From Gp6-AA40 sp035711805 (GTDB lineage: Bacteria > Acidobacteriota > Vicinamibacteria > Vicinamibacterales > UBA2999): a DNA stretch of 64,000 nt. A program made the position numbers and the translations under genes. The notes beneath the pieces were generated by a model that saw only the letters and a program-made list of their open reading frames with translations, made no database searches and had not been told where the DNA came from. Of this stretch, positions 31,220-39,682 are shown piece after piece (the stretch's first letter is position 1; the number at the start of each line of letters is the position of its first letter). The stretch is from assembly GCA_035711805.1 (NCBI GenBank), contig DASTBV010000100.1, forward strand, positions 1 to 64,000. The letters run 5' to 3'.

Positions 31220-32686
31220 ATGAAGTCGATGTACAAGGCAGGATTGACGGTTGGCGCCGTCGTGATCGTGGCGGCGCTCTTCACCACTGAATCGCTGTTC
31301 GGACAGGGCGGCGGCCAGGCGCCAGCCGCGGGCAGAGCCGGCGGCCAGGGACGCGGCGGGCAGGGGCCGGGCGGACCCGGTGGCCCGGGCGGTGGCCGCG
31401 GTGCGGTTCAGCAGAACCTTCCCGCTTCTCCAACGGCGGTGACGCTGCCGACGATGACGGAAGTCACCGGCCCGGGGCCGATGTACGACTCCGCGCCATC
31501 GCAGCCGGCAGGCAAGGGCCTCGACTTCTACAAGTACCAGGCGAAGGAATACTTCATCAGTGGCACGGCCAACGGCCAGCCGTACAAGACCCGCATGGTC
31601 GTCCGTATGCCCGCCGATCGCAGCCGCTTCAGCGGTCTCGTGCTCGTCGAATCGATGCACGGCAGTGGCGCCGCGCACATGTTCGAGTACACCTCGATGT
31701 ACACGATGGCCTCGGGCCACGCCGCCGTCGAGATCGTCACCACCCCGAACACGCCGGGCGAGCTGACGAAGATGAACGAGGCACGCTACAAGGAGATGGC
31801 GCTCGTCGCCGGCCAGAACACCGACATCCTCGCCCAGGCCGGCGCGCTGATTAAGAGCGGCAGTCCGCTTGGCGGCGCGGTGCCGCGCAAGATGGTCCTC
31901 GCGGGAACCTCGCAGACCGCCGGCATCCTGATCAACTACCTGCCGGGGCACGTCGTCTACCGCACACCGAAGATGGAACGCATCTACGACGGCTTCATGC
32001 CGACGTCCAACGGCTCCAACATCACACAGGACGTTGACGTCCCGATCGTCCACGTGCCGACGATGCACGAGGTGAGCGGACAGACCATTACGTGGCGGCA
32101 GGACAGCGACGAAGCCGGGAAGCAGTATCGCCTCTATGAGTTCTCGGGCATGGCGCACGTGGACACTCGCGACGCCGCGCGCATGATGCCGAACCCGTGC
32201 GCGCAGCCGCTCAGCACCTACCCGCTGCAGGCCTACATGTCGGTGGCGCTCAACCACCTGTTCAACTGGGTGGACAAGGGTGTGGCGCCGCCGCGCGCCG
32301 ACCGTATCTGGCTCGATCGCAACGAGGCTGACGGCTCGACGATGGCACTCGACGATGCCGGCAATCCGCGCGGCGGCATTCGCAGTCCGTACGTGGACGT
32401 TCCGGTCGTCAAGTACCGGATTCGCCCGCCGGTGGCAAACCCGTTCCCGGCAAATCCGAGCGCCTGGATGAAAGCGAACGGCAACGAAAAGGGCGGAGCG
32501 CTGATGTGCAACCTCAGCGCCTCTCAGCTGGCCCTTTCGAAAGACGAGTTGAAGAAGCGCTACAAGAACAAGAAGAACTACGCGGGCATGGTCGAGCGGC
32601 GCGTCAACGAGCTCGAGAAGGCCGGGTGGTCGCTGCCGGTGTATCGCGAGCTGATTCTCAGCGACGCAGCGAAGGTTGATTTCTAG
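31220..32686 (+). CDS. Secreted alpha/beta hydrolase domain protein (Abhydrolase_10-like)
   Basis: 488 residues from the ATG at 31220, chosen because promoter, GAGGAG and signal peptide (MKSMYKAGLTVGAVV) all precede it. A Gly-rich linker (GRAGGQGRGGQGPGG) follows the signal. The catalytic part shows ESMHGSGAAHMFEYT, MVLAGTSQTAGILINYLPGH (nucleophile region, here GTSQTAG) and FSGMAHVDTRDA (candidate catalytic His). This layout fits the large secreted alpha/beta hydrolase domain family common in Acidobacteria and Proteobacteria; the substrate is unknown. The following inverted repeat leads into the next gene. Confidence 0.83.
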   Translation: MKSMYKAGLTVGAVVIVAALFTTESLFGQGGGQAPAAGRAGGQGRGGQGPGGPGGPGGGRGAVQQNLPASPTAVTLPTMTEVTGPGPMYDSAPSQPAGKGLDFYKYQAKEYFISGTANGQPYKTRMVVRMPADRSRFSGLVLVESMHGSGAAHMFEYTSMYTMASGHAAVEIVTTPNTPGELTKMNEARYKEMALVAGQNTDILAQAGALIKSGSPLGGAVPRKMVLAGTSQTAGILINYLPGHVVYRTPKMERIYDGFMPTSNGSNITQDVDVPIVHVPTMHEVSGQTITWRQDSDEAGKQYRLYEFSGMAHVDTRDAARMMPNPCAQPLSTYPLQAYMSVALNHLFNWVDKGVAPPRADRIWLDRNEADGSTMALDDAGNPRGGIRSPYVDVPVVKYRIRPPVANPFPANPSAWMKANGNEKGGALMCNLSASQLALSKDELKKRYKNKKNYAGMVERRVNELEKAGWSLPVYRELILSDAAKVDF

Positions 32687-32696
32687 AGAGACGAAA

Positions 32697-32763
32697 CGAC
32701 ACACCGAGGCAGTGAGGCAGCGAGGATGACCGTTCAAGGGTTACTCGGTGTCTCGGTGTGTCG
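32697..32763. repeat. Inverted repeat CGACACACCGAG around a start codon
   Basis: Perfect 12-bp arms: CGACACACCGAG at 32697-32708 and CTCGGTGTGTCG at 32752-32763. The 43-nt loop contains the ATG at 32726 of the next gene. Degenerate inner copies (GGCAGTGAGGCAGCGAG, CTCGGTGT) show that it is built from a short tandem unit. Confidence 0.8.
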
Positions 32764-33793
32764 CCTTCGGCGTCGCCTGCATGTCGTCGGGTGCGCAGCC
32801 GTGATCGCGTTCTGCGCCGTCACCGTTCTCGGCCAGACGACGGCCCCGTCGAAACCTTACACCGCTCCGCGAACGCCCTGGGGTGACCCCGATCTCCAGG
32901 GCATGTGGCCGGGCAACGTCAGCGCGCCGCTGCAGCGTCCGGCCAACTTCGGCGAGCGCGGCACACTGACCGACGACGAGTTCGCGCAGCGTCAGGCGCA
33001 GGCCCGCGCACAGGCGGAGGCGGACTCACAGCAGTTCGTGGCGACCGGGCGTGGCGGACGCGGGGGCCGTGGGGGCGGCGGCATCGGCCCGCCGGATCAC
33101 TGGCTCGAACGCGGCTCACCCATCCGCCAGACATCGCTGATCGTCGACCCGCCCAACGGACGCCTGCCCGCGTTGGCGGCAGGAGCTGAAGAGCGGCGGA
33201 AAGCCGCGCGCGGCGGACGTGGGCTGCCGGGCGAATGGCGCGGCACCGCCGATTCGTACGACGACCTGAACATCTACTACCGCTGTGTCACGCGCGGACT
33301 CCTCGGTTCGGTGATCCCGGTCATTTACGGCAACGGCAACGAGATCGTGCAGGCGCCCGGCTCCGTGGTGTTTCGCAACGAGATGATCCACGAGAGCCGC
33401 GTGATCCCGCTCGACGGCCGGTCGCACGTGCCGGCGTCGATCCGTATGTACATGGGCGATTCGCGGGGACGCTGGGACGGCGACACGCTGGTGGTCGAGA
33501 CGACGAACTTCACCGACAGAGTGGCCATCGGATCGAACGGCGCGGGCTATCCCGGCGACCCCGGTTACCACAGCCCGGCGCTGCGCGTCGTCGAGCGCTT
33601 CACGCGCACAGGCGCCGACACCCTCGTCTACGAAGCCACCGTTGACGATCCGCAGACCTGGGTCAGGCCCTGGACCCTGCGCATCCCGTTGGCGCGCGGC
33701 CAGGACCCGCACCTGTTCGAGTACGCCTGCCATGAAGGCAACTACGCGATGCGCAACATCCTGAGCGCCGCGCGCACCGAGGATAAAAAATAG
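32726..33793 (+). CDS. Secreted hypothetical protein, PWGDPDLQGxW family
   Basis: 355 residues if the ATG at 32726 is used; the GTG at 32756 also leaves a complete signal peptide and avoids the repeat. The mature protein begins YTAPRTPWGDPDLQGMWPGN, an opening shared by a large set of acidobacterial exported proteins with no assigned function. A Gly-rich insert (GRGGRGGRGGGGIG) follows, then conserved-looking blocks NIYYRCVTRGLLGSVIPVIYGNG, IPLDGRSHVPASIRMYMGDSRG and LVVETTNFTD, ending in HEGNYAMRNILSAAR. No catalytic motif is evident. The next gene starts inside its stop codon. Confidence 0.85.
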   Translation: MTVQGLLGVSVCRLRRRLHVVGCAAVIAFCAVTVLGQTTAPSKPYTAPRTPWGDPDLQGMWPGNVSAPLQRPANFGERGTLTDDEFAQRQAQARAQAEADSQQFVATGRGGRGGRGGGGIGPPDHWLERGSPIRQTSLIVDPPNGRLPALAAGAEERRKAARGGRGLPGEWRGTADSYDDLNIYYRCVTRGLLGSVIPVIYGNGNEIVQAPGSVVFRNEMIHESRVIPLDGRSHVPASIRMYMGDSRGRWDGDTLVVETTNFTDRVAIGSNGAGYPGDPGYHSPALRVVERFTRTGADTLVYEATVDDPQTWVRPWTLRIPLARGQDPHLFEYACHEGNYAMRNILSAARTEDKK

Positions 33794-34089
33794 TGGGATC
33801 CCCAGACACAGTTACCCCTCCTTCTTCGTGGCTTTTCATCAAGAACAACGAGTCCATCTGGGTCGAGCGGCCGCACGGCCGCCTGCTCGTGGTCGCCGGC
33901 CCGGGCGCGGCGCACGAGGAACGCGACTTCATCAGCGACGAGGCGCTCGATCAGTTCCAGATCGCGCTCGCCGAGAAGCTGGCCGGCGACGGCTGGTTTC
34001 TGTGGGGCGTGAACCGCGAACGGCGCGAGGGCGATCGCCGCCAGACGGCTCGCGGGACGCCGGATCGCCGCGCGTTGCGGCGATCCTGA
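33793..34089 (+). CDS. Small hypothetical protein, 98 aa
   Basis: 98 residues from a GTG that overlaps the upstream stop codon (TAGTG). The centre SSWLFIKNNESIWVERPHGRLLVVAGPG is strongly amphipathic and is followed by a helix (EALDQFQIALAEKLAGDGWFLWGVN) and a basic Arg-rich tail. No signal peptide, so it is probably cytoplasmic. I recognise the pattern (WLF-K-SIWVxR-x-LxVxGPG) from short conserved hypothetical proteins but cannot attach a family number. Coupling to an exported protein is odd and may be chance. Confidence 0.6.
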   Translation: MGSPDTVTPPSSWLFIKNNESIWVERPHGRLLVVAGPGAAHEERDFISDEALDQFQIALAEKLAGDGWFLWGVNRERREGDRRQTARGTPDRRALRRS

Positions 34090-34150
34090 AGACCTCAGGA
34101 TTCAGGCCCGGGCGAGACGACCAGATAGCGCGCGAGGCAAGAGGTCAATG

Positions 34151-34156
34151 TAGACT
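34151..34156 (+). promoter_or_regulatory. Leaderless-type -10 box TAGACT
   Basis: TAGACT lies exactly 6 nt before the ATG at 34163 and no Shine-Dalgarno is present. Confidence 0.38.
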
Positions 34157-34162
34157 CGCCCG

Positions 34163-36031
34163 ATGCGCGCACGACTGCTGGTCGCTGTTGCCCTGCTGAC
34201 GGCAGGCCTCTCCTTTTCCAGCGGCGCCCAGGAACCGCGAACCGCTCAGCGTGACGCCGACTGGCCGACGTACCGCCGCGATCTTGCCGGCACCGGGTAT
34301 TCGCCGCTCCGCCAGATCACTCCGCAGAACGTCGCGACTCTCACCCCGGCCTGGACGTTTCGCATCCAGAGCAATGCGCCCGCCGCCGCGGGCCGCGGCG
34401 GCGTGGCTGGTGCAAACGTCAATTCGCAGGCGACGCCGATCGTCGTCGATGGTGTGATGTATTTCCCCGGCCGCGACCGCGTGGAGGCGCTGGAGGCGGA
34501 CACAGGCAAGGAGATCTGGCACGCGCCAGTCACCGGTGGTGCGCCTTCGAGGCGCGGCGTCGCGTACTGGCCCGGCGAAGGCAGCACGCCACCACGGATC
34601 TTCTTCATGGCTGGCCGGCGCTTGATCGCGCTCGACGCCAGGACTGGCGCGACGGCCTCTGCCTTCGGGCAGAACGGAGAGATTGATATTGGAGTCCCGT
34701 ACAACTCGGTGCCCGGCATCTTCAGGAACGTGGTCGTCGTAGGTGCCAACACCCCTCCGGGTGCGAGCGGCGGCATTGGCAATGCCCGCGCGTTCGACGC
34801 GCGCACCGGCGTCAAGCTGTGGGAGTTCAGCTCCGTGCCCCAGCCTGGAGCCGTCGGGCACGACACCTGGGACGGTGACAGCTGGAAGGGCCGACTTGGC
34901 GTGAATGCCTGGCCGTTCTACTTCACCTTCGACGAGTCGCGCGGTCTGGTCTATCTGCCGCTCGCGTCACCGATTCCGGGTGCCTTCGGCGGTGACCGGA
35001 AGGGCGCGAACCTGTTCGGAAACTCGGTCGTTGCGGTTGATGTTCAGACGGGACAGTACAAGTGGCACTTCCAGACGATCCATCACGACCTGTGGGATCA
35101 CGATCCCCCGGCGCCGCCGGGATTGTTTGACGTCGTGCAGAATGGACGCCGGATTCCTGCGCTTGGACTCACGACGAAGTCGGGCTACGTCTACATCCTG
35201 AACCGCGAGACTGGCCGGCCGCTCTTCGGAGTCGAAGAACGTCCGGTGCCAAGGAGCGACGTCCCGGGCGAGTTGGCGTTTCCAACACAGCCGATCCCGG
35301 TGAAGCCGCCGGCACTCGCACGAGTGTCGTACACCGCCGCGGATCTTGTCACTGCCGCCGATACCAACGCCGAACACGCGAAAGCGTGCGCCGACTTGAT
35401 CGCGCAGATCGGCGGTGTCTACAACGCCGGACCGTTCACGCCATGGCGGTACAAGGCGGAGGGCGGCGCACCTGGAGTCACGGTCGGATTCCCTGGCGGA
35501 CTTGGCGGCGCGAACTGGGGCGGCATCGCCTTCGATCCCAACTCGCGATTTATCTTCGTCGCGACACAGGACGTCGGGGCGTTGGGATCGATGGAAAAGA
35601 CGAGAGAGGGATCGCCGGTTCCGTATAACAAGACAACTCCGGGACGAGGCACGTTCGACGTCAGGATGGGCGACACAGACTGGCCGTGCCAGAAACCACC
35701 GTGGGGTCGTCTGACGGCAATCAACACGTCGACGGGAGACATCGCATGGCAGATTCCGCTGGGAATCACCGAGCAGCTTCCAACCGACAGGCAGAACACC
35801 GGCCGGCCTGCTCTGGCCGGTCCTATCGCGACGGCAAGCGGACTCGTCTTCATCGCCTCGACGGACGACAACCGCTTCCGCGCCCTGGACGTGAAAAACG
35901 GGAGACAGCTGTGGGTCACGAGGCTGGAGCGGCGCGGCAACGCCGACCCCATCACCTATCTGGGTCGGAATGGCAAGCAGCACGTTGCCGTGGTGGCCAC
36001 CGACACGCTGATGGTCTATTCGCTGCCCTGA
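34163..36031 (+). CDS. PQQ-dependent dehydrogenase (quinoprotein beta-propeller)
   Basis: 622 residues with a signal peptide (MRARLLVAVALL). The mature part begins DWPTYRRDLAGTGYSPLRQIT, the usual opening of membrane-associated or periplasmic PQQ dehydrogenases. Propeller blocks include YFPGRDRVEALEADTGKEIW, LWEFSSVPQPG, WHFQTIHHDLWDHDPP and YVYILNRETGRPLFGVEE, and it closes with GLVFIASTDDNRFRALDVKNG. There is no CxxCH, so no fused cytochrome c. The enzyme would oxidise an alcohol or sugar in the periplasm; the substrate is unknown. PQQ synthesis genes are not in the window. A TAGACT box lies 6 nt before the ATG. Confidence 0.92.
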   Translation: MRARLLVAVALLTAGLSFSSGAQEPRTAQRDADWPTYRRDLAGTGYSPLRQITPQNVATLTPAWTFRIQSNAPAAAGRGGVAGANVNSQATPIVVDGVMYFPGRDRVEALEADTGKEIWHAPVTGGAPSRRGVAYWPGEGSTPPRIFFMAGRRLIALDARTGATASAFGQNGEIDIGVPYNSVPGIFRNVVVVGANTPPGASGGIGNARAFDARTGVKLWEFSSVPQPGAVGHDTWDGDSWKGRLGVNAWPFYFTFDESRGLVYLPLASPIPGAFGGDRKGANLFGNSVVAVDVQTGQYKWHFQTIHHDLWDHDPPAPPGLFDVVQNGRRIPALGLTTKSGYVYILNRETGRPLFGVEERPVPRSDVPGELAFPTQPIPVKPPALARVSYTAADLVTAADTNAEHAKACADLIAQIGGVYNAGPFTPWRYKAEGGAPGVTVGFPGGLGGANWGGIAFDPNSRFIFVATQDVGALGSMEKTREGSPVPYNKTTPGRGTFDVRMGDTDWPCQKPPWGRLTAINTSTGDIAWQIPLGITEQLPTDRQNTGRPALAGPIATASGLVFIASTDDNRFRALDVKNGRQLWVTRLERRGNADPITYLGRNGKQHVAVVATDTLMVYSLP

Positions 36032-36061
36032 CTTTAGCGTCACCGCCCGGACGCTGCGGCT

Positions 36062-36520
36062 TTACTTCTTCTCGGCCGGGATCGACGTAGCGGGGCCCAT
36101 GCCCCACACCTGGATCACGGCCGGCTCCTTCTTGGCGCCGTCGTAGTGCACCTGCTTGGCTTTGTGGATCACGTAGCTCCCGGCGGGCGCCGGAACCGTG
36201 CTGTCCGGGTCGAACTTCTCGCCCGTACCCAGCCACCAGGTTCCGGAAATCACGACGAAGAACCGGTCGTTCTGGTGATAGTGCGGCCGGCTCATGTTGC
36301 CCGGCAGCCATCGCAGTCGGATCACGTACGGCCCCGGCTTCTCGGGATCGCCGAAGAGGACCGCGGTCTCGTTGGTCCCGGCCGCGTTCCTGACCCACTT
36401 GATGTTCTCGGGGGTGATGAACTCCACGGCCTTGCTGTCGATTTGTGCCGCGGAACCCGTGATGGCGGCGAGCATCATGCTGCAGAGAGTAAGGGCGGCC
36501 GCGCGCGTCACTCTGGTCAT
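36062..36520 (-). CDS. Secreted cupin-domain protein
   Basis: 152 residues with a signal peptide (MTRVTRAAALTLC, cut near GSAAQ). A single cupin domain shows GNMSRPHYHQNDRFFVVISG (HxHx-type metal motif) and PAGSYVIHKAKQVHYDG (second motif with His). Small exported cupins of this kind occur widely in soil bacteria, and their role is unknown. A good AGGAGG precedes the ATG. It is convergent with the PQQ dehydrogenase (30-nt gap) and is followed, on the far side, by a GTCCGCC-type repeat that separates it from the RND operon. Confidence 0.9.
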   Translation of the reverse strand: MTRVTRAAALTLCSMMLAAITGSAAQIDSKAVEFITPENIKWVRNAAGTNETAVLFGDPEKPGPYVIRLRWLPGNMSRPHYHQNDRFFVVISGTWWLGTGEKFDPDSTVPAPAGSYVIHKAKQVHYDGAKKEPAVIQVWGMGPATSIPAEKK

Positions 36521-36546
36521 GGTTCCTCCTCAGCCTACCAACGGAG

Positions 36547-36570
36547 GTCCGCCTGAAGGCGGACACTACG
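36547..36570 (-). repeat. GTCCGCC-type palindromic repeat, GAAG centre
   Basis: GTCCGCCTGAAGGCGGAC followed by ACTACG. It lies between the start of the cupin gene and the end of the RND permease gene, 1 nt before the latter's stop codon. Confidence 0.9.
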
Positions 36571-36571
36571 T

Positions 36572-39500
36572 TCAGGTGGTGGCCGGAAGCGGCACGGACC
36601 GCCGTTTCGCAGCCCGGCGGCGCGCGAAACGCTCGCGTATCGCTTCAATGTACACGTAGTACACCGGCGTGATGTAGAGCGTCAGCAGCTGCGAGACGAG
36701 CAGGCCGCCGACGACCGCCAGGCCGAGCGGACGGCGCGACTCCGCGCCCGCGCCGAGCGCCAGCGCGATCGGCAGAGTTCCGACCAGCGCCGCCATCGTC
36801 GTCATCATGATCGGACGGAAGCGGACGAGGCAGGCTTCGTGGATCGCCTCGACCGCCGTCTTCCCCTGGCGCTGCGCGTCGACGGCGAAGTCCACCATCA
36901 TGATCCCGTTCTTCTTCACCAGACCCACCAGCATGATCACGCCGACGAACGCGTAGAGGTTCAGGTCGACGTCGAAGATGAGCAGCGTCAGCAGGGCGCC
37001 GAGACCGGCGGCCGGGAGGCCCGAGAGGATCGTCAGCGGGTGCGTGAAGCTCTCATACAGCACGCCCAGCACGATGTAGATGACGACGATGGCCATCAGC
37101 AGCACGAGGCCAAGCCCGCGCAGCGAGTCCTGGAATGCCTGCGCCGCTCCCTGGAACGTCAGCGTGACCGTGGCAGGAATCGTCTGCGCCGCGGCCGCCT
37201 GAATCTGCGTGACCGCGTCGCCCAGCGCGACCCCGGGAGCCAGGTTGAACGAGATGTTCACCGACGGCAGCTGGCCGAAGTGGTTGACCTGGAACGGTCC
37301 AACGGTCGTCTCCATGCGCGCGACGGATTCGAGCGGAATCAGCCGCCCGCTGTTCGACCGCACGTACAGGAGCGACATCGCCGACGGGTCGCTCTGGAAC
37401 TGGGGCGCCACGCGCAGCACGACCGGATACTGATTACTCGGCGCGAAGATCTGCGTGACCTGCCGCTGCGCGTAGGCGTTGCGGAGCGCATCCTCGACCT
37501 GGTTCGCCGTGAGCCCGAGCGCCGACACCTTGTCGCGGTCCATTTCGACCGACACCTGCGGCGTGTTGAGGCGCAGATCGCTGTTGACGTCCAGCAGGCC
37601 CGGAATGCTGCGGATGCGCTCCTCGAGCACCGGTGCCCACCGGTACAGCTCCGCGGTGTCGGCGTCCTGCAGCGTGAACTGATAAATCGGACGACCGCCT
37701 CCGCCGCCCAGGTTGATTGGCGGCGGGTTCGTGGGGAACGCTCGGATGCCGGGAACCTGCGCCAGCTTCGGCCGCAGCGAGGCGATCACTTCGTCCACCG
37801 AGCGGGCTCGCTGTTCACGCGGGTCCATCTCGACGAACAGCCGGCCGGTATTCACGCCGCCGGCGGCGTTGTTGCCGACGAGCCCGACGTTGTGCGACAC
37901 GGAGAACACGTCCGGCTCGGCCATCACGATGTCGGCGATCTGCAGCTGGTGCCGGACCATGTCGTCGAAGCTGATGCCTTCCGCCGCCTCGGTGTTGACC
38001 ACGAACCGGCCCTGATCTTCGTTCGGCAGGAATCCCTTCGGCACGATGGTGAAGAGATAGACCGTCACGCCGAGCAGAACGATCGACAGCGCCATGGTGG
38101 CCGCGCGGAAGCGCAGGCAGACGCCCAGCGTCGTGCCATACGCGCCGCGCCAGGCGTCGAACACGCGTTCGAAGGCGTTGTAGAGCGAGCCGTGACGCGT
38201 GCTGTGCGGTGGCCGCAGGAAGCGGCTCGCCAGCATCGGTGTCAGGCTGATCGACACGAAGCCTGAAATCAGGATCGCGGCGCCGATCGTGATCGCGAAC
38301 TCGTGCAGCAGCCGTCCGACGACGCCGCTCATGAAGAAGACCGGGATGAACACCGCCACGAGCGATACGGTCATGGACACGATGGTGAAGCCGATCTCCT
38401 TCGACCCGTCGAGCGCGGCCTGCATCGGCGGCTTCCCCATCTCCATGTGCCGCACGATGTTCTCCAGCATCACGATCGCATCGTCGACGACGAAGCCGAC
38501 CGAGAGCGTCAGCGCCATCAGCGAGAGGTTGTCGAGGCTGAAGCCGAGCACGTACATGATCGCGAACGTGCCAACGATCGAACCGGGCAGCGCCAGGCTC
38601 GGAATCACCGTCGCCGACAGGTTGCGCAGGAAGAGGAAGATCACGAGCACGACCAGCACGACGGTCGCCACGAGCGTGAGCTTCACGTCGTGCACCGACT
38701 CGCGAATCGTCGCCGAGCGGTCGCTGCGCACGTCGAGCTTCACGGACGCCGGCAGCTGCGCCAGGATGCCGGGCAGCAGCTCCTTGATGGCGTCGACGAT
38801 CTGCACCACGTTGGTTCCGGGCTGCTTCTGGACCGCGAGGTAAATGCAGCGATCGTGGTTCTGCCAGCTCGCCGTGCGATCGTTCTCGACGCCGTCGTAG
38901 ACGCGCGCCACTTCGTCCAGCCGGACCGGATAGCCGTTGCGGTAGGCGATGATCGACGGACCGTACGCCGATGCGCGCATCAGCTGGCCGTTGGTCGTGA
39001 CGACAAACGTCCGGTCGCCGAAGATCGTGCCCGTCGGCATGTTGACGTTGGCGTTCTCAACGGCGTTGGCGAGCTCGTCGATGCCCAGGCCGCGCGCCGC
39101 AAGCTGCCGCGGATCGACGTCGATGCGGACCGCGTACTTCTGCGAGCCGAAAATGTTCACCTGCGCCACGCCGCTCACCGTCGAGATGCGCTGCGCCACG
39201 TTCGTCTGCGCGAGCTCGTCCAGGGCCGAGAGGCTCAGCGTGCTCGAACGCATGACGATGAAGAAGATCGACTGATCGGCCGGATTGACCTTCTGGTACG
39301 ACGGCGGCGCCGGCATCTCCCCCGGCAGCTGACGCGAGGCGCGGCCGATCATCGACTGCACGTCCTGCGCGGCGGCGTCGATGTTGCGATCGAGGTCGAA
39401 CTGCAGCGTGATCTCGGTGCCGCCCTGCGTGCTCGTCGAGTTCATGCTGGTCAGGCCGGCAATCGCCGAGAACTGCTTCTCGAGCGGCAGCGCCACCGAC

Positions 39501-39682
39501 GAGGCCATCGTTTCCGGGCTGGCGCCGGGCAGTCCGGCCTGGACGCGGATCGTCGGGAAATCAACGCTTGGCAGGTCGGCGACCGGCAGCTGCTGGTAGG
39601 CGAGGCCGCCGAAGACGAGGAGCCCCGCAATCAGCAGCGTGGTCGCAACGGGGCGGCGAATGAAGATGGACGACAGGTTCAC
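36572..39682 (-). CDS. RND efflux transporter permease (HAE1 type)
   Basis: 1036 residues, the normal length for the family. MNLSSIFIRRPVATTLLIAG is the usual opening, with two halves of six membrane segments and large periplasmic loops (PADQSIFFIVMRS; NRTASWQNHD-like equivalents). TM4 has the proton-relay acids in SVGFVVDDAIVMLENIVRH. The second half shows VGLVKKNGIMMVDFAVDA and FRPIMMTTMAALVGTLPIALALGAGAESRRPLG. It belongs to the MdtB/MdtC-like group of multidrug pumps driven by proton flow. Its ATG overlaps the adaptor stop codon by 4 nt. No outer-membrane channel gene is adjacent. Confidence 0.96.
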   Translation of the reverse strand: MNLSSIFIRRPVATTLLIAGLLVFGGLAYQQLPVADLPSVDFPTIRVQAGLPGASPETMASSVALPLEKQFSAIAGLTSMNSTSTQGGTEITLQFDLDRNIDAAAQDVQSMIGRASRQLPGEMPAPPSYQKVNPADQSIFFIVMRSSTLSLSALDELAQTNVAQRISTVSGVAQVNIFGSQKYAVRIDVDPRQLAARGLGIDELANAVENANVNMPTGTIFGDRTFVVTTNGQLMRASAYGPSIIAYRNGYPVRLDEVARVYDGVENDRTASWQNHDRCIYLAVQKQPGTNVVQIVDAIKELLPGILAQLPASVKLDVRSDRSATIRESVHDVKLTLVATVVLVVLVIFLFLRNLSATVIPSLALPGSIVGTFAIMYVLGFSLDNLSLMALTLSVGFVVDDAIVMLENIVRHMEMGKPPMQAALDGSKEIGFTIVSMTVSLVAVFIPVFFMSGVVGRLLHEFAITIGAAILISGFVSISLTPMLASRFLRPPHSTRHGSLYNAFERVFDAWRGAYGTTLGVCLRFRAATMALSIVLLGVTVYLFTIVPKGFLPNEDQGRFVVNTEAAEGISFDDMVRHQLQIADIVMAEPDVFSVSHNVGLVGNNAAGGVNTGRLFVEMDPREQRARSVDEVIASLRPKLAQVPGIRAFPTNPPPINLGGGGGRPIYQFTLQDADTAELYRWAPVLEERIRSIPGLLDVNSDLRLNTPQVSVEMDRDKVSALGLTANQVEDALRNAYAQRQVTQIFAPSNQYPVVLRVAPQFQSDPSAMSLLYVRSNSGRLIPLESVARMETTVGPFQVNHFGQLPSVNISFNLAPGVALGDAVTQIQAAAAQTIPATVTLTFQGAAQAFQDSLRGLGLVLLMAIVVIYIVLGVLYESFTHPLTILSGLPAAGLGALLTLLIFDVDLNLYAFVGVIMLVGLVKKNGIMMVDFAVDAQRQGKTAVEAIHEACLVRFRPIMMTTMAALVGTLPIALALGAGAESRRPLGLAVVGGLLVSQLLTLYITPVYYVYIEAIRERFARRRAAKRRSVPLPATT

